Source of the DNA: Chrysomallon squamiferum
Taxonomy: Eukaryota > Mollusca > Gastropoda > Neomphalida > Peltospiridae
Length of the DNA stretch: 52,500 nucleotides
Direction of reading: 5' to 3'
Assembly: GCA_012295275.1 (NCBI GenBank)
Contig: CM022668.1
Span: 15,083,391 to 15,135,890, forward strand
Each line of letters begins with the position of its first letter. The stretch's first letter is position 1. Position numbers and translations under genes: made by a program. The notes beneath the pieces were generated by a model that was not told where the DNA came from, did not search any database, and saw only the letters and a list, made by a program, of their open reading frames with translations. Shown here piece by piece: positions 34,700-47,892 of this stretch.

Positions 34700-35260
34700 A
34701 AGTAATTAATATATGAAACAAAGAATTAAAGGAATGAAAAAAAAAAGAAACAATCCTATAACTGCAATAAAAAAGAAATAAAATGAAAACAAAAATATAG
34801 AGAAAGAAAGAAAAGGAAAAGGAAAAGGAGAAGAAAAGCAGATGGAAATAAAATGGATAAAAAAGAATAATAATAAATTGATGAACAAATATTAAGTGAC
34901 ACACCAACAAAAAGAAAACGCATGATAATAGAATAACACAAGAATTATACGAAAAAGAAAGAAAAAAGAAAAATACTAACAATATTAATTTTGATGACAT
35001 GTCGGAATAAGGAAAAGATGATTATAATAATACAATTTAAAAAAATATATCTATTATTAAGGAAAGCAAAAACAGGAGAAAGGACGAAAGCAGGAAAGAA
35101 AGAAATAAAGAAATAAAGAAAATAAAAGTGTCAAACAAAAACAAAAGTGAGGAAAGAAAAAAAAGAAGGAAAGAAAGTCATAAAGAAAAACCCACGGAAA
35201 CATAAAGAAAGAAAGAAAAAAAGAAAGAAAGAAAGAAAGAAAAAATAGCCAACAAAACTT
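34700..35260. repeat. 560-bp purine-rich tract
   Basis: The plus strand is mostly A and G (GAAAGAAA, AAAGAAAT, GGAAAAGG). (GAAA)n at about 35203-35240. Confidence 0.8.
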
Positions 35261-35294
35261 TTAAAGTACTTGACCCAAGTTGAGAACTGTTTGC

Positions 35295-35306
35295 ATTACT
35301 GTCTAA
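35295..35306 (+). repeat. AAGGGAGATAAC motif
   Basis: The motif occurs here and, in reverse orientation, at 37284-37295 (GTTATCTCCCTT). I associate it with dispersed non-coding repeats in molluscan genomes, from memory and not checked. Confidence 0.3.
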
Positions 35307-35377
35307 GGGAGATAACACTGACTTGAGACTGTAATAAACTAAACATCATCTGTGTTATAACACAAGAAGGAAAACTG

Positions 35378-35572
35378 AGAAGAAGAAGAAGAAGAAGAAG
35401 AAGAAGAAAGAAAAGAAGAAGAAGAATGAGAAGAAGAAAAAGAAACAAAAATAATACAGACATAATTATTACAGATTTGCACTTTATCCTGTATGTATAT
35501 ATAACCGGCAGTTCTATTGTATTTTTTAATGTTTTCACAACACCTTTAACACAGTTGCTCCAAAACAGCAGC

Positions 35573-35635
<63 letters not shown>

Positions 35636-35640
35636 GTAAA
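35378..35640. repeat. (GAA)n and (AAT)n microsatellites
   Basis: GAA 35378-35430, AAT 35572-35633. Confidence 0.96.
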
Positions 35641-35720
35641 AAAAAAAATCTTTAAAAAAGACAAAAGAAAACCAAAAAGAAAAAAACAATATAGAAAATA
35701 AAAATAAAATATTCACTTAC

Positions 35721-35800
35721 CTTATTGGACAAGGATATGTTTGAAATTTTAGACCAAAAAGTATCGAGTTCCTATTCCACAACGTAGCCTTGTTAGATAA
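35721..35800 (-). other. Candidate non-coding first exon with strong donor
   Basis: CCAATAAG followed by GTAAGTG (minus strand, donor at 35720-35719) is among the best 5' splice sites in the window. The frame ending in phase 2 is open for about 35 codons upstream but has no ATG. Three CRE-type sites sit just upstream at 35836-35884, the right distance for a promoter. A 5'UTR exon of roughly 80-100 nt is the natural reading. Alternatively, the CCTTGTCC tract before AAG could make it a recursive-splicing (ratchet) site in a long intron. The upper boundary is a guess. Confidence 0.33.
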
Positions 35801-35835
35801 TAAAACCAGATAAAGACGATATTATGAACCACATG

Positions 35836-35884
35836 TGACGTCATATGATCAATGGACTGACGTAATATTATCAGACTGACGTCA
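35836..35884 (-). promoter_or_regulatory. Triple CRE cluster
   Basis: TGACGTCA at 35836-35843, TGACGTAA at 35858-35865 and TGACGTCA at 35877-35884, with starts 22 and 19 bp apart, about two helical turns each. The phased spacing suggests cooperative CREB/ATF binding. Confidence 0.45.
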
Positions 35885-36279
35885 TCTTGTTACTAACTTA
35901 CTAACATCAATAAAAAGGATTTTTTTTTTTTTATCTCCGTGATCCTTCAAGATAGAGTGTTGAAAGTCTCTATTAAATTACATCAAAATAATAAACAACG
36001 GATTCGCAAAACTAATAGCGAAGTCTTATCTACACTGAAATAATCGTCTATTTATTACACCCTGACAGCCTTTTATATAAATCACGAACAACTTTCATAA
36101 ATTTCAAAGAAATACTAGACATTTATTTCGAACACCTGTAGTAATAAAAGAAGCTTTAATTCAAGGACTGGGCACCTAGAGAGGAAATCTCATTTGTTTA
36201 TTCCAATATTTAAAAAAAATAAAAAAATAAAAAATAAATAAAACGTCTCCGAACCGCAGAAAACAGAACTCAGGTTTCC

Positions 36280-36510
36280 GGTCTTCTTCGGCTCAATTCG
36301 TGCACGTGCGTTATCGGAAGTTGGGACCTAATCTCGGGGCAGCTGCGGTTGGTTATTTTCGCATTCGCAGCCAATAACGGCATGTCAAGTCGGCCCGAAA
36401 AACGTGAGATAAGTTTATTGATGCGCTGAAAAATGACGTCGGGTCAAATAGCGACCATCGTGATGGTATTTTTCATCTCGTTATCTGGTGATACGGAGGC
36501 AGGAATTTCT
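36280..36510. promoter_or_regulatory. Complex CpG-richer island
   Basis: About 230 bases with CCAAT (36372-36376), GATAAG (36409-36414), TGACGTCG (36434-36441) and CACGTG-like CGTGCACGTGCG (36299-36310). No good ORF. A candidate enhancer or promoter by composition and motif content only. Confidence 0.33.
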
Positions 36511-36659
36511 TTAAATCGCTGCCAATGAATACGCAAACGTTGGTGTGTTTCTTTCCGGGCAGAACGTGAACGACATGGAACCTCTCCTGAACTTTTCAGT
36601 TGCGTTTTTTTTAATGAAAAGTGTGTATTTTTATGAGTGTAATAAACAGCGCGACACAG

Positions 36660-36990
<331 letters not shown>

Positions 36991-37239
36991 AGCCACACCT
37001 ATACATAGAACCACACACATACATATATACATACATCCAAATGTTTTAAGTTTCAAACACCTTTTCTAGAAGTAAGTAACAAAGAAATATTAGGGACATA
37101 ATGTGATATAGATGCAGTCATGCTAGTTTGATTTAATCCAAAATGAATATTTAACATAATTTTACATTGTGAAACGCAGTTTGTAAAATAAAAAAAAATA
37201 AAAATAAAAAAACAGCACAATATACTCCTCACAGACCAA

Positions 37240-38140
37240 GCGAGATAACTCCTGCAGGAAAGGTATAAGTATTACAATAGTTATCTCCCTTAACTACCGA
37301 CTATTACACATTTACATATAAAATGCTTTAAATCAGAGTCACAAAGGCAGAATTTTAATCTATTTTTTTGTGAAGTCTTTAACGCAGCTTGTAGCTACAT
37401 TATGGGCGAACAACTGATCAAAACTACGTATATTTGAATGACTTGTACGTACATAAACAACAACAACAAAAAAAACTTTACAAATTTGATGACCGGTGAC
37501 GTAAGCCTCTGTATTTCTTAATTCTCTTTTGTCATGCCATTTCTTGTATAAAAGATAAGACCATAGAGATACACGACTAATATATTACCAAACCCGATGG
37601 ATGAAGTATCGAGTGATTATTCAAATAAGGTCGCACCCATGATCCTGCTATACTTGTGGATTCTATTCCTGTTCTGTTGACGAACGACTAAGCCAAGAAA
37701 TATGTATTTTTTATAGTTTTTATATGACATGGTCAGTGATTCAATGAGATTTATTAGAAGGCAATGGAAGGCAAACCAGGTAGGGTAGCCTGGTGTTTTA
37801 TTGCCGTGCAGATCGTCCAAACTGTGAGGTATACAGGCACGTATGGAAGAATATATATACGTATGTATGTGTGGATGTATGTAAGGAGTATGGGTGACCA
37901 ATCTGGCCACCTGTATCTTGCTACATCGTGTCGCTGTATGTTTTATCAATCACAGATGGTGGTTTAAGAATTTACAAACGAGTCTGGCTTTTGATAACTC
38001 AACTATAAAGATACGTTTAAAAAGTTTAAAGACCGGACATACGGCTTCAGCCAGCATGATTCTGCCACTTTGCACATGCGCAGAACATCTAGAACAAATG
38101 GTTCTGGTCATCTTGAAAATAGGTTAAAATGATGTGTCTG
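37240..38140. other. Mixed sequence without supported gene
   Basis: An inverted pair (GAGATAACT near 37241 and AGTTATCTC near 37283) brackets about 40 bases. CCAGG...CCTGG at 37779-37796 is a second small hairpin. TGACGTAA at 37497-37504. The plus frame at 37764-37967 and the minus frame at 37617-37949 overlap, and neither has splice support. Confidence 0.4.
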
Positions 38141-38229
38141 AGAATGGATGTAGGTGTGTCTGTCTGTGTGTTTCCATGTTCCTGTTTTAATACGAACATA
38201 TTAAAATTTCTTAAGCCACACTGTTATCT

Positions 38230-39000
38230 GTAAAATATATTAATTTATTCACACATACACATACACACACACATAGACACACGCATACATATATATAGGC
38301 ATATACAAATAAGTACCGTGTATGTACAATTCCTCAGTTTCTCTGATTAACTATCATCATTATTATTTTCCATTTATTATTATATAAATAGTTCCATAAA
38401 ACAAAACAAAAAAAAGCGAGGGAAAGCAATAGCTCAAACAAGACTAAGTCATCAGTAAAAAATATCTCTAAGGCGTGAACAACACTTTAGCTGCGTTACC
38501 AAACCCAACCAATGCATCGTAGCATAACAGGCGTACTTGTGCATCGCATAGAGACGTAACAAATATAGTTATCTGGTTTATTTAATTATCAGACAATTAT
38601 TAATCCTGATATAAATTATGACAGTTTAAAACATTGTCTTTGTTTGGAGATTAAATCGTGTTATCAAATGTGGTAAGAATAAAGCAGACAAATATACAAA
38701 ATGTTCTGTGTTTTTGTTTCATTTTAAACATTTTCAGAAGCTTGCATTAAAACATTAAAATAATTTTAAAAACTAAATTTAAAAAGTCTAATTTTTTTTC
38801 TTTTTTATGACTTCCTGCTTGTCAGAAAGATGTATTTAAAACCCTACCATCAAAACATTTTAAAATTCGTACAGTAAACATTTCACAAAATGCTCAGAAA
38901 TATTCACGCCTAAACGTGTCCGATTCCTCGCATTCTTAAAACATTTTTTCTCTGAATGTCACTAATTTGTTTAACTCTTCTCTATTATCTTCTCTGACAA
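38230..39000. other. AT-rich non-coding
   Basis: CA-rich 38253-38300, then T/A-rich sequence with no gene signals. Bases 38470-38560 are somewhat more complex. Confidence 0.45.
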
Positions 39001-39220
39001 TCAGTTAGATGCGTATCTTCACTAATATTTCCAATGCATTCCATGATAAATATCACTCAGTATTGTTCTCTCAACTTCCTCACTGTATTCTAAGCATCAT
39101 CATTCTTTCTGGGTTTTCAAAGAATGTATTACTGTGTATATACAGTTGTTATGTTTCATCAAAACAGAGTTATCAGATGTCATCAATGTATCTGTTATTA
39201 ATGAAGATTTTATAAATATT

Positions 39221-39225
<5 letters not shown>

Positions 39226-39316
<91 letters not shown>

Positions 39317-39356
39317 TGGATATGTATGTATGTATGTATGTATGTAAGTATGTATG
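39226..39356. repeat. (CT)n array and (GTAT)n
   Basis: CT 39226-39312, then ATGT units 39321-39354. Confidence 0.97.
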
Positions 39357-39659
39357 ATCTATATATGTTTCAGAATACATCGTATGGCATAAATATATAG
39401 TAACACATAAAGGACAGAAAGAAAGAATAATGTGCACAAGTGTGTGTGTGTGTGTGTGTGAAAGAGAGAGAGTGAAGAAGAGAGAGAAAAATAAAATGAC
39501 AGAAAGAGAAAGAGAAACTGTCAGTGTATTGTGTCATACTTTCTTTTTACATACATATAAATATACATGCATATTTGTATATAAACAAATACAGAGCACA
39601 TCTTATACATTATTATTATTTACGTTAGCCAACAAATAAAACAAAAATTAATAAACCAT

Positions 39660-42600
39660 CATACTTACACAAACGCCATTCCTTATTGTTTTTTGCTCGT
39701 TAAATTTGTAAATCCTTGAAACACATTATTCCTTATCAGCTTGTGAAACACACACTCAGGTATTCCTTGTCACAGTAATATTTTCTTAACAAACTGCATA
39801 GATCGTGTACATCTGAAAACACATCCATTATTTCGTGTACTGGTCCAAGTACACGAAAATGAGGTTGGGGATTCTGCCGAAGATATCAGTATGTGTTAAA
39901 CAACATAATATTCATTATTTATCTTGTTTCATTTTCAAGCACAAAATCTTAAAGTTACAAGAAAGTCTTATTTTTGAAGATTTCGAAAAAGTTTCAACGT
40001 TGTATTTTTCTTGTTTTGGTTTGAAGCACACAATATTTTAATTACGACAACTTGCTTTGACACTTATTTTTGGATATTTTATATATTAAAAAGATCCTCA
40101 GTGTTCTTTGCACAGTTTTTGTTTGTTAAACAATGACACATGATAAATTCTAAAGTCGAATAAATGTCAGTTCATCAAGGCCAACAAATTTGTGCAAGGA
40201 CAAATATTTAAAAAAAAAAAAAAATAAATAAATAAAAAATATAAAAATACAAATCCGTTAAAAATTCACAGCTGCCTGTATCTCAGTTTTTAACGACACA
40301 GAAAATGTTGTCGGTTGTTGCTCATATTGAAAGAGAATCCACTAAGTCGATCACTTCCTATTTTGAAGATAAATAAAACTTCTTTTTTTTTCTTAATTTT
40401 TATATTTTTTTTTATCCAGTAGTTGTTTTTTCATCTGCTCATTTCACCTTAGGCTGCTGCACAGCAGTTTATCGATACGAAATAAAACAAACAATCGTTT
40501 AAATGTCGAAGCTTACTTACTGGCAGTATTAGTCTGCTAAATCAACTACACAAATACACAGAAATAAAAATGAAGATCAAAACAGATGTAAAAACTTAAT
40601 GAAAAGAAAAAATTTGAAATAAATGTCGAAGCTGGTCACGTTGCATGAATTATTTTTGAAATCCCAGCAGCTGTTTGCTTGCCAAATAATTTAAATATTT
40701 TGATAAGAATTAATATCTGGTAGTTTCTGCAATGAAATGTTTCATTTTACTGAAAGACAAGAGATCTCTCTATTGTGTTTTTTTCATTCAACGTTCGTTA
40801 TTAGATAGGAGAGTCATTTTGGTGCGGAGTATGTAGCCAGGAATTTATTTATGTATGTATTCATCATCTATTATGAAAACAATGGTTTCTATTATTCCCA
40901 GTCACTTCAGAATCTCTAACAAAAGGGAAAAATTTCACAGAACGAGATAACTGTGAATTTTATCGTTTTTCTAGTTTTGTGTCCGAAAATAACGATTACC
41001 CTGTACGTAAAACGTTATTCACAGATATTCTGTTGTTAAAAGAATTCGCCTGAATTTTTTTAATTTAATTTTCTTTGTATGTCTATGATTTATGATATAA
41101 TTTAGAGAGATGTTGCGGAGGACAGATAAACTTTATTTAACTTAGGCCGTTTCGTAGAAAGGTCATTAAACATTAATACACAGATTCATTTTTAAAAAAA
41201 AAAAACCAAATAAACCTGAATATTAAAACAATGGTTTGTTGTCCATTTTCGTCCTTTAATGTTTTAAAACAACAATTCTCTGTGAATATAATTATTCATA
41301 ACATTCCTTTATTTGTGTGGCTTCTTTCGTAATAAAACTGTCATACACTGCTACAAACATTGATGATTTTTACCGTTTTAAATTCAGCAGCAGTAAATCC
41401 ACAATACTCTAACTAATAAGACAGTTTGCTGTGTTTGTCATGTCTTGATATTGATTCATTTCTTCTCAAAGTAAAACACTGGTCTCTGACTTTATTTCTG
41501 TTGAGTCCAAAAAATCCTGTATAAAACAGTAATTTTATAATATTTCATCTCTTCTTTAGATTTTGTTTCTTCTACCAAAGCACCGAAAACAGCAGGTAGA
41601 TTTATTAATTCCTTTTGCTTGTTTCTCTTCTAATAAACGAATAATTCCCAGTGTAACTTCTTAATTCACGATAATTATTCAGTTTTTGAGATTCTTTTGC
41701 TTCTCGTAAAAAAATCAGACACCATTTCAGTGATTCCTAGTTTGTTACCATTCTAGTTTATATCTTGATAAATCTATAATTCAAGGAAAATTCCGATTTC
41801 TTTTCCTACCGTAACTATTTCCCTATACAGCAGACTATATACTAATGAATCTATAATTCCTTGTGCAAAAGAACGATTCCATTTTGTAGAAATACTTGTA
41901 ATAAATCCTTAATTCCCTAGTCCGTAGAATAAATCAGATATTTCTAATGATTTACCTTTCACACTTTACAAACACCCTTAAACATTATAAGAACAAGCAA
42001 AGTATGTATTCAAGATTCTTCTGTATTCACAATTCACAATTCTCCACAGTACACAGTGATACACAGTACTTATCCTTTATTCCAGATTATGCCACAATTT
42101 CCTGAGTAAAAACAACAATGCATAATATGGAGTACTTCGCTTGCGCACCTTCAGACAAAACAATCAAACCACTAGAACAAAGAATCGTAACACGTAATCT
42201 CGTTTCAGAATTTTCCTCACAAAACGAGAATCACAATTTTCTTCTAGATTTTCTTCACACAAATCCTTATTTACTCATGCAATCCAGTATTTTCCAGTTT
42301 TTTCTTCTTCATATAATACTGTTAATCCCAGCAGTTTATATTATTTTTTTTCTTTTGAATTTCTATTTTATCAAATTCTTAATTAATTAAAACTATAATT
42401 TACCTTTTCCAGTTATTTTTGTTTCTACTGTCTAAACAGCTAATGCTATCACAGCTGATAATATTAATTTCCTAAATTTCAAGACGCTGTCCAAATAAAG
42501 TCAAATTTTCTATATAAAACATGATGATTTACTTCATTTAAACTGATTTGCATATTATAATATCTTGTCCAATCCATGATCGCTATGTGAAAATAACAAC

Positions 42601-43523
42601 TAATTGTTCACTTCTTTTTCATGTAAGTTTCTTTTTCTGAGCAAGAAAAAAATCAAACATTGTCATAAAGTTTAATACTTCCAAGCTTTCTTATTATGTC
42701 GTAATAAAATAATAATTCTCTAAACAACGGAATTACATCATTCTCTTTTCTTCTCAGTTTCAGACAAATAAATCCATACTTTCATATGCAATAGGGTTGT
42801 TTACGAAATCCCTGTTTTGTATGTTGTCACAAAGCAGGGAAAAATCTGCACTCTTGGCGATCCAGTTCTTATTAAACCAGGTTTTCTTAAGCAAGGGTAT
42901 TAATCATGTCTCTAAATTCTGGCATTAACAAACAGCAAAACAGCAAAACAATAATTTACGAATTCCCTACTCCGAATTCCTTATTCCCCAGCATACCTCC
43001 TTTTCTTACAAAAACAGGTGTATATTCCTTACATCTGCCTGTCTTCCTCAAACACAAGCAGTTTCATTAAGCACCGGTCTTCCACATACAGGTGTTCATG
43101 TGGAATCTTCCTTAACGTAAATATCTTCGTTAAAAACTAATTTTCATTACGTCCTATCACATTAATATCTTCCTTAAAAACAAGTCTCTTGCTTGATCTC
43201 TAGTATCATATAAAAACAAAAACATGTATTTATGCTGCACATGTGTGAATCTTCCTTACAAACGTGTGTATTTCTTATACACAGATATCTTACTTCAAAG
43301 CATGTAACTTCCTGGAACTCCAGTATCTTTCATAGACAAGTGTATATTCCATACGCATTGATATCTTTCTTTTAAAAAAACCCCGTATCTTCCATACAAA
43401 CGTGAATATTCTTTACACAGTTATGTCTTCTTTACACCCGTGTATATTCCTTATACACTAACGTCTTACTTAACAAGCGAGTGTCTTCCTTAATCACTGG
43501 TGCCTTCCGCATATACGTATGTA
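39660..43523. repeat. Microsatellite-poor block of decayed ATTCCTT-type repeats
   Basis: ATTCC/ATTCCTTRT motifs recur very often (for example 39672, 39728, 39761, 40895, 41301, 41643, 41725, 41855, 41907, 42964, 42978, 43023), usually with AAACA/ACACA segments between. Towards the right they grade into a recognisable TATNTTCCTTANACAC pattern and then the clean array at 43524. It reads as an ancient tandem array that is progressively decayed to the left. The frame at 42118-42390 is unsupported. Confidence 0.45.
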
Positions 43524-43635
43524 TTCCTTGTACACTAGTACATTCCTTGCACACTAGTATCTTCCTTGCACACTAGTATCTTCCTTGCACACTAGTATCT
43601 TCCTTGCACACTAGTGTCTTCCTTATACACCAGTC
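43524..43635. repeat. 19-bp minisatellite, about six units
   Basis: TTCCTTGCACACTAGTATC at 43543-43561, 43562-43580 and 43581-43599 is identical. 43524-43542, 43600-43618 and 43619-43635 are variants. Confidence 0.93.
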
Positions 43636-43689
43636 TTCCTCTCTTTTCCTCAAACTCTGGTAACGTTTGTTTTTTTCTCTCCTTCTACG

Positions 43690-44075
43690 CTAAGCTATTC
43701 TTACGTCTGGATCGCCGCTGCATCTCTCTTCCTTATCCTGTTTTCCATGAATGACTGCGCGCGAGGCAAACAAAAAAAAAAAAAACACAAAAAAAAACTG
43801 AGCCTGGTCGTGTAGCAGTGAGCCAGCAGACCCAGTGAATAATAATACCGCACGTCGTATCACGTATCCAGGAATGTTCAAACAGCTCGACGAGAGATCT
43901 GACCCTGTAATAAGGACGTCTCACTCCCCCCCCCCACCATCCAACCCGCGCGCGCGCGCGCGTGCTCTCTCTTACGTGGCTCGCGCGTGCCTTTCTACTT
44001 GTCCTGCTGCGAGGAAAGAGCCTCCATGTGACGCAGGGGGGGAGAGGGGGGTGTTTTTCTGATCGCTGTTGATGA
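43690..44075. promoter_or_regulatory. CpG-rich block with (CG)8 and G-runs
   Basis: This segment is much more GC- and CpG-rich than average. (CG)8 lies at 43947-43962. Two G-runs (7 and 6 G) lie at 44036-44051. On the minus strand GAGCCAC then GTAAGAG (donor 43973-43972) could close a 5'UTR exon; the ATG upstream of it (44028-44026) meets a stop after ten codons. A promoter is plausible. The coding frames here end in homopolymers and are not called. Confidence 0.4.
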
Positions 44076-44470
44076 TACGTTTAGCGTACTGTTCTGAGAA
44101 AGTCGAGATGTACTCCTATAAATTTTCGCGTGTTTTGAGTTTGACTTTATTTTCGAGTTTGACTTTATTTATCTAATATTATCAGAGAAACCGTTTGTCG
44201 AGTGATACAGAAGTATATTTTTTTTTTTTTTTTTTTTTACTCTATATTTAATACCTTTAGCAATATGTTTCCAAGAGATACATAATAACTGTTTTGTATA
44301 TCGCGAGTTTTAACTTGTATACTAATTGTGTGTGCTATACTGTTGTAATCAGTACGCTGAAGCACATCTGCTAAATGTTTATAATTGTTTTCAAGCTTTA
44401 TTTTAATATTCTGATACAATTATCAATATTGTTGTGAATGATAGAGTGATGTATATCTGCTAAGTGTTTT

Positions 44471-44501
<31 letters not shown>

Positions 44502-44860
44502 ATGTTCTAATGCCTTTACCAGCCTATACCCACCATGGAACCATATTTATTAAATGTTTGCATCTTTCGAGTTATAGATTATATATAATTGTTAACATTA
44601 TGTGCATAATATCATTAGCATATAGTTCACAAAACTGCCACATATAACTGTTAAAAAGAAAATACACAAAAGCAACAAAATGCAAACTGCATTTAAGATC
44701 AACATCATCAACATTGACAACCATACAACAATAACAAATGGAGCAGCAACAGCAACAGTAACATCAATATAATGGTATGTATATCCAAACAAAATTAGAC
44801 CTAATGCTAGTTTTTTTATTATTGGTACTTTTTTAACATTTGTGCATATATATATATATG
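44076..44860. other. AT-rich non-coding
   Basis: GAGTTTGACTTTATTT occurs twice (44137 and 44155). T run 44219-44238, TA 44472-44489. Frames are short. Confidence 0.5.
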
Positions 44861-45260
44861 TATGTAAGCACGTACATATGTATGTATGTATGCATATATG
44901 TATGTATGCATGTATAAATACACACATACGTACAGTTATTTTGTATATCAGCAGTATTAGAACTGTAGGGTTATTTTCATGTTACTTGTTTTCGTGATAC
45001 AAATATTTGTTATATCAGGCAGCTTTGTAATTTTTAGATTGTAAAATATTATCATTTTATTAGGAGACACAAACAGAACCTATCAAATAAAGAGAAGCAA
45101 ACACAATATAACAAAGATAGCGAACATCATTTCTTGAAGTACGCACGTAAATATCTATACAGACATACATTCATACATACAAACATACATCGATACAAAT
45201 ATACTTGCATACATGCATACATACATAGACACATACATACATAAAGAAACATTCAAACAC
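44845..45260. repeat. (TATG)n/(CATA)n tetranucleotide repeats
   Basis: TA and ATGT units at 44847-44925, and ATAC/ACAT units at 45160-45245. Confidence 0.9.
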
Positions 45261-45344
45261 ATATATACTCAAAACATATACATTACAAACTCGTCGATTC
45301 CTGAAGGAAAAAAAAACGTATAAAAAAAACCCAAAACCCCAGAA

Positions 45345-45660
45345 AACATTTTTTTTTTTTTAGATTTCTAAAACAAATTGTTTTATTTTTATTACCTATC
45401 ACATATCCTCTACTCATTGCTCTTCAAATAAGAAAACTAAAAAAAAAAAAAAAAAAAAAAAAAAACATTCAAGAAAAAAAAAAAAAAAAAAAAAAGAAAT
45501 ATTTTTTATCCACCAAAACAAGATCTATTTCAATGTAAGTAGTACGGCGTTAATTAACGTTCAAAGCAAGACAAACTCATTATTCTTTATTTTTTTATAT
45601 TTCTTGATTTGAAACTGGGAAATAAATATGAAAGGTGGGAAAAAAAAAAAAAAAAAATGA
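45345..45660. repeat. Poly-T and long poly-A runs
   Basis: T run 45351-45361, A runs of about 26 (45439-45465) and 20 (45476-45495), and about 17 at 45641-45657. Confidence 0.93.
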
Positions 45661-45955
45661 AGAGTTTTATTACATAGTATACCACTTTGGCTAGGCCATC
45701 AATTGCTGACTTATTGCTGCATGTATCTGTGTTAGAAATAAACGCTAAAAACGGTTTTATATTTCCGTAAAAGATATACAACACTGAAATATCTCTATTC
45801 GGTTAATCAGCAAGCTTTGTAGAAATAGCCATGGACGAGGGAAGTAGACGAGAGGAGTGTGCATCTCGCAGTGATTATGATTCTGAATCACTGTGTTAGT
45901 TGTGAATGTACGTGCCGGGTCACGATTAAATAAACTGAGATGTACAAGAATAACT

Positions 45956-46230
<275 letters not shown>

Positions 46231-46570
46231 AGATGAAGTATAAGGGAGAAAGAAACAGACAGAAAGAATGAAAGAGAGATATAAAGATAGAGAGATATAG
46301 AGAGCAACTAAGAGAGAAATAAGAAAAAAAGACAAAAAGACAAACTGGATACTGGCCCACATATCTGTAATATTAATACATTTGTTCTTTTTTTTATTTT
46401 GTTTTTGTTTTTTTTATGTATGTTCATTATACTATCGCCTTTTATTTCATTCTCCTTAACAGTGCCTTACAATTTTCAAACACTTGCACTCTCCTCTCTG
46501 TGTTTCTCTCCAGGAAAATACAATATTTATTTTATTATTTGGAAAAACAAAACAAGCAGTAAACATCATA

Positions 46571-46690
46571 ATATCCGAAACTGTCCGACAATATCCGAGA
46601 ATGTCCGAAACTGTCCGACAATATCCGAGAATGTCCGACAACATCCGACTACATCCGACAACATCCGACAACATCCGAATATGGTCCGAA
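46571..46690. repeat. 10-bp minisatellite, 12 units
   Basis: Each decamer carries the core TCCGA at a fixed phase (ATATCCGAAA, CTGTCCGACA, ATATCCGAGA, ATGTCCGACA, ACATCCGACA and so on). A 40-bp higher-order pattern is repeated at the left end (ATATCCGARA, ATGTCCGAAA, CTGTCCGACA order). Both strands stay open, because 30 bp make a ten-codon repeat, but no start or splice context supports coding. Confidence 0.93.
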
Positions 46691-46769
46691 GACAAGAGAA
46701 AACAGAGGGCTACCAGATGGGATTGGGCAAGGTAGGTTGGTTACATGCTGTTTAATTCGTCTAATGAAT

Positions 46770-47100
46770 TCCAGATTTCTCAGCTCGACTGCAAGATGTG
46801 CGCAAAGCCGAACCCTCTAACGAAATGTTGGGGTGGTCATTAAAATGTACCTACCACGTGTTCTACATGCCTAGGGTTACGTTAACGTCATCAGTCACAG
46901 TCATCATTAATTACTGAAACCGTTCGCCAAATGAATCACGTGTATTTTATTACGTCACATAACTGTTCAGTGATGCCCCTCACGTTATTCATCACTAAAG
47001 CTAATACAGAACGATATTTCTAACCGTTGAAGTAATGTTCGAGGTTTCTTTGAAACGGTAAAGGTATGTGCGAGCCTATAGTCAGTGACGTAAGTAAATG
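46770..47100. promoter_or_regulatory. Island with E-boxes and CRE-type sites
   Basis: CACGTG at 46855-46860 and 46937-46942, TTACGTCA at 46950-46957 and TGACGTAA at 47086-47093 in about 240 bp of non-repetitive DNA. A possible bHLH/CREB-responsive enhancer. No frame. Confidence 0.33.
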
Positions 47101-47695
47101 TTACCAATACTTTACTCAGAATAATAAGTCGGAGAATTAATTAACAACAGTCACGATACTAAAATAATTTTTCTACCCGACGTCTTTTTAAATTGTTCGA
47201 TAAACGTTACTCAAATACGATTGTATGTTTTTCATGTATGTATAATCTTGCGTATAGCTGTTTATAATTGTATGTGTTTTCTTTTTATATAAGAAACAAT
47301 AATGATAACACTGCATGCGTACATGCATACGCATTCGAACATTTGGAACAAAACAAAATATACAGAAAGAACAACAACAACAATAATAATAATAATAATA
47401 GCAAAAATCTGAATTCTTAAATTAGCGGTCGCTGTGTTTAGTAATCGAATTCTACTGACAGCGGTCCATATTATATTCTATCTTGACTTGTCAAAATGAT
47501 GATATGCAGTGTATATCACGGACATTGTTATCTACATAATACTGAATTAATTATGTTTTTACTCATATTTAGTTATAATACGTAGGTTTTAAAAAAAACT
47601 CGTTTATTATGATATGAACTGGCTAGTTATAAACAACGAAACAGAAACAGAGTTCTGATTTGTTCACTGAAAGTGACATTCTGTCTCATTCTCAT

Positions 47696-47892
<197 letters not shown>

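Noticed and set aside
46571-46690. CRISPR array
   Set aside because: Units are 10 bp with no spacers, in a eukaryotic genome; it is a minisatellite.
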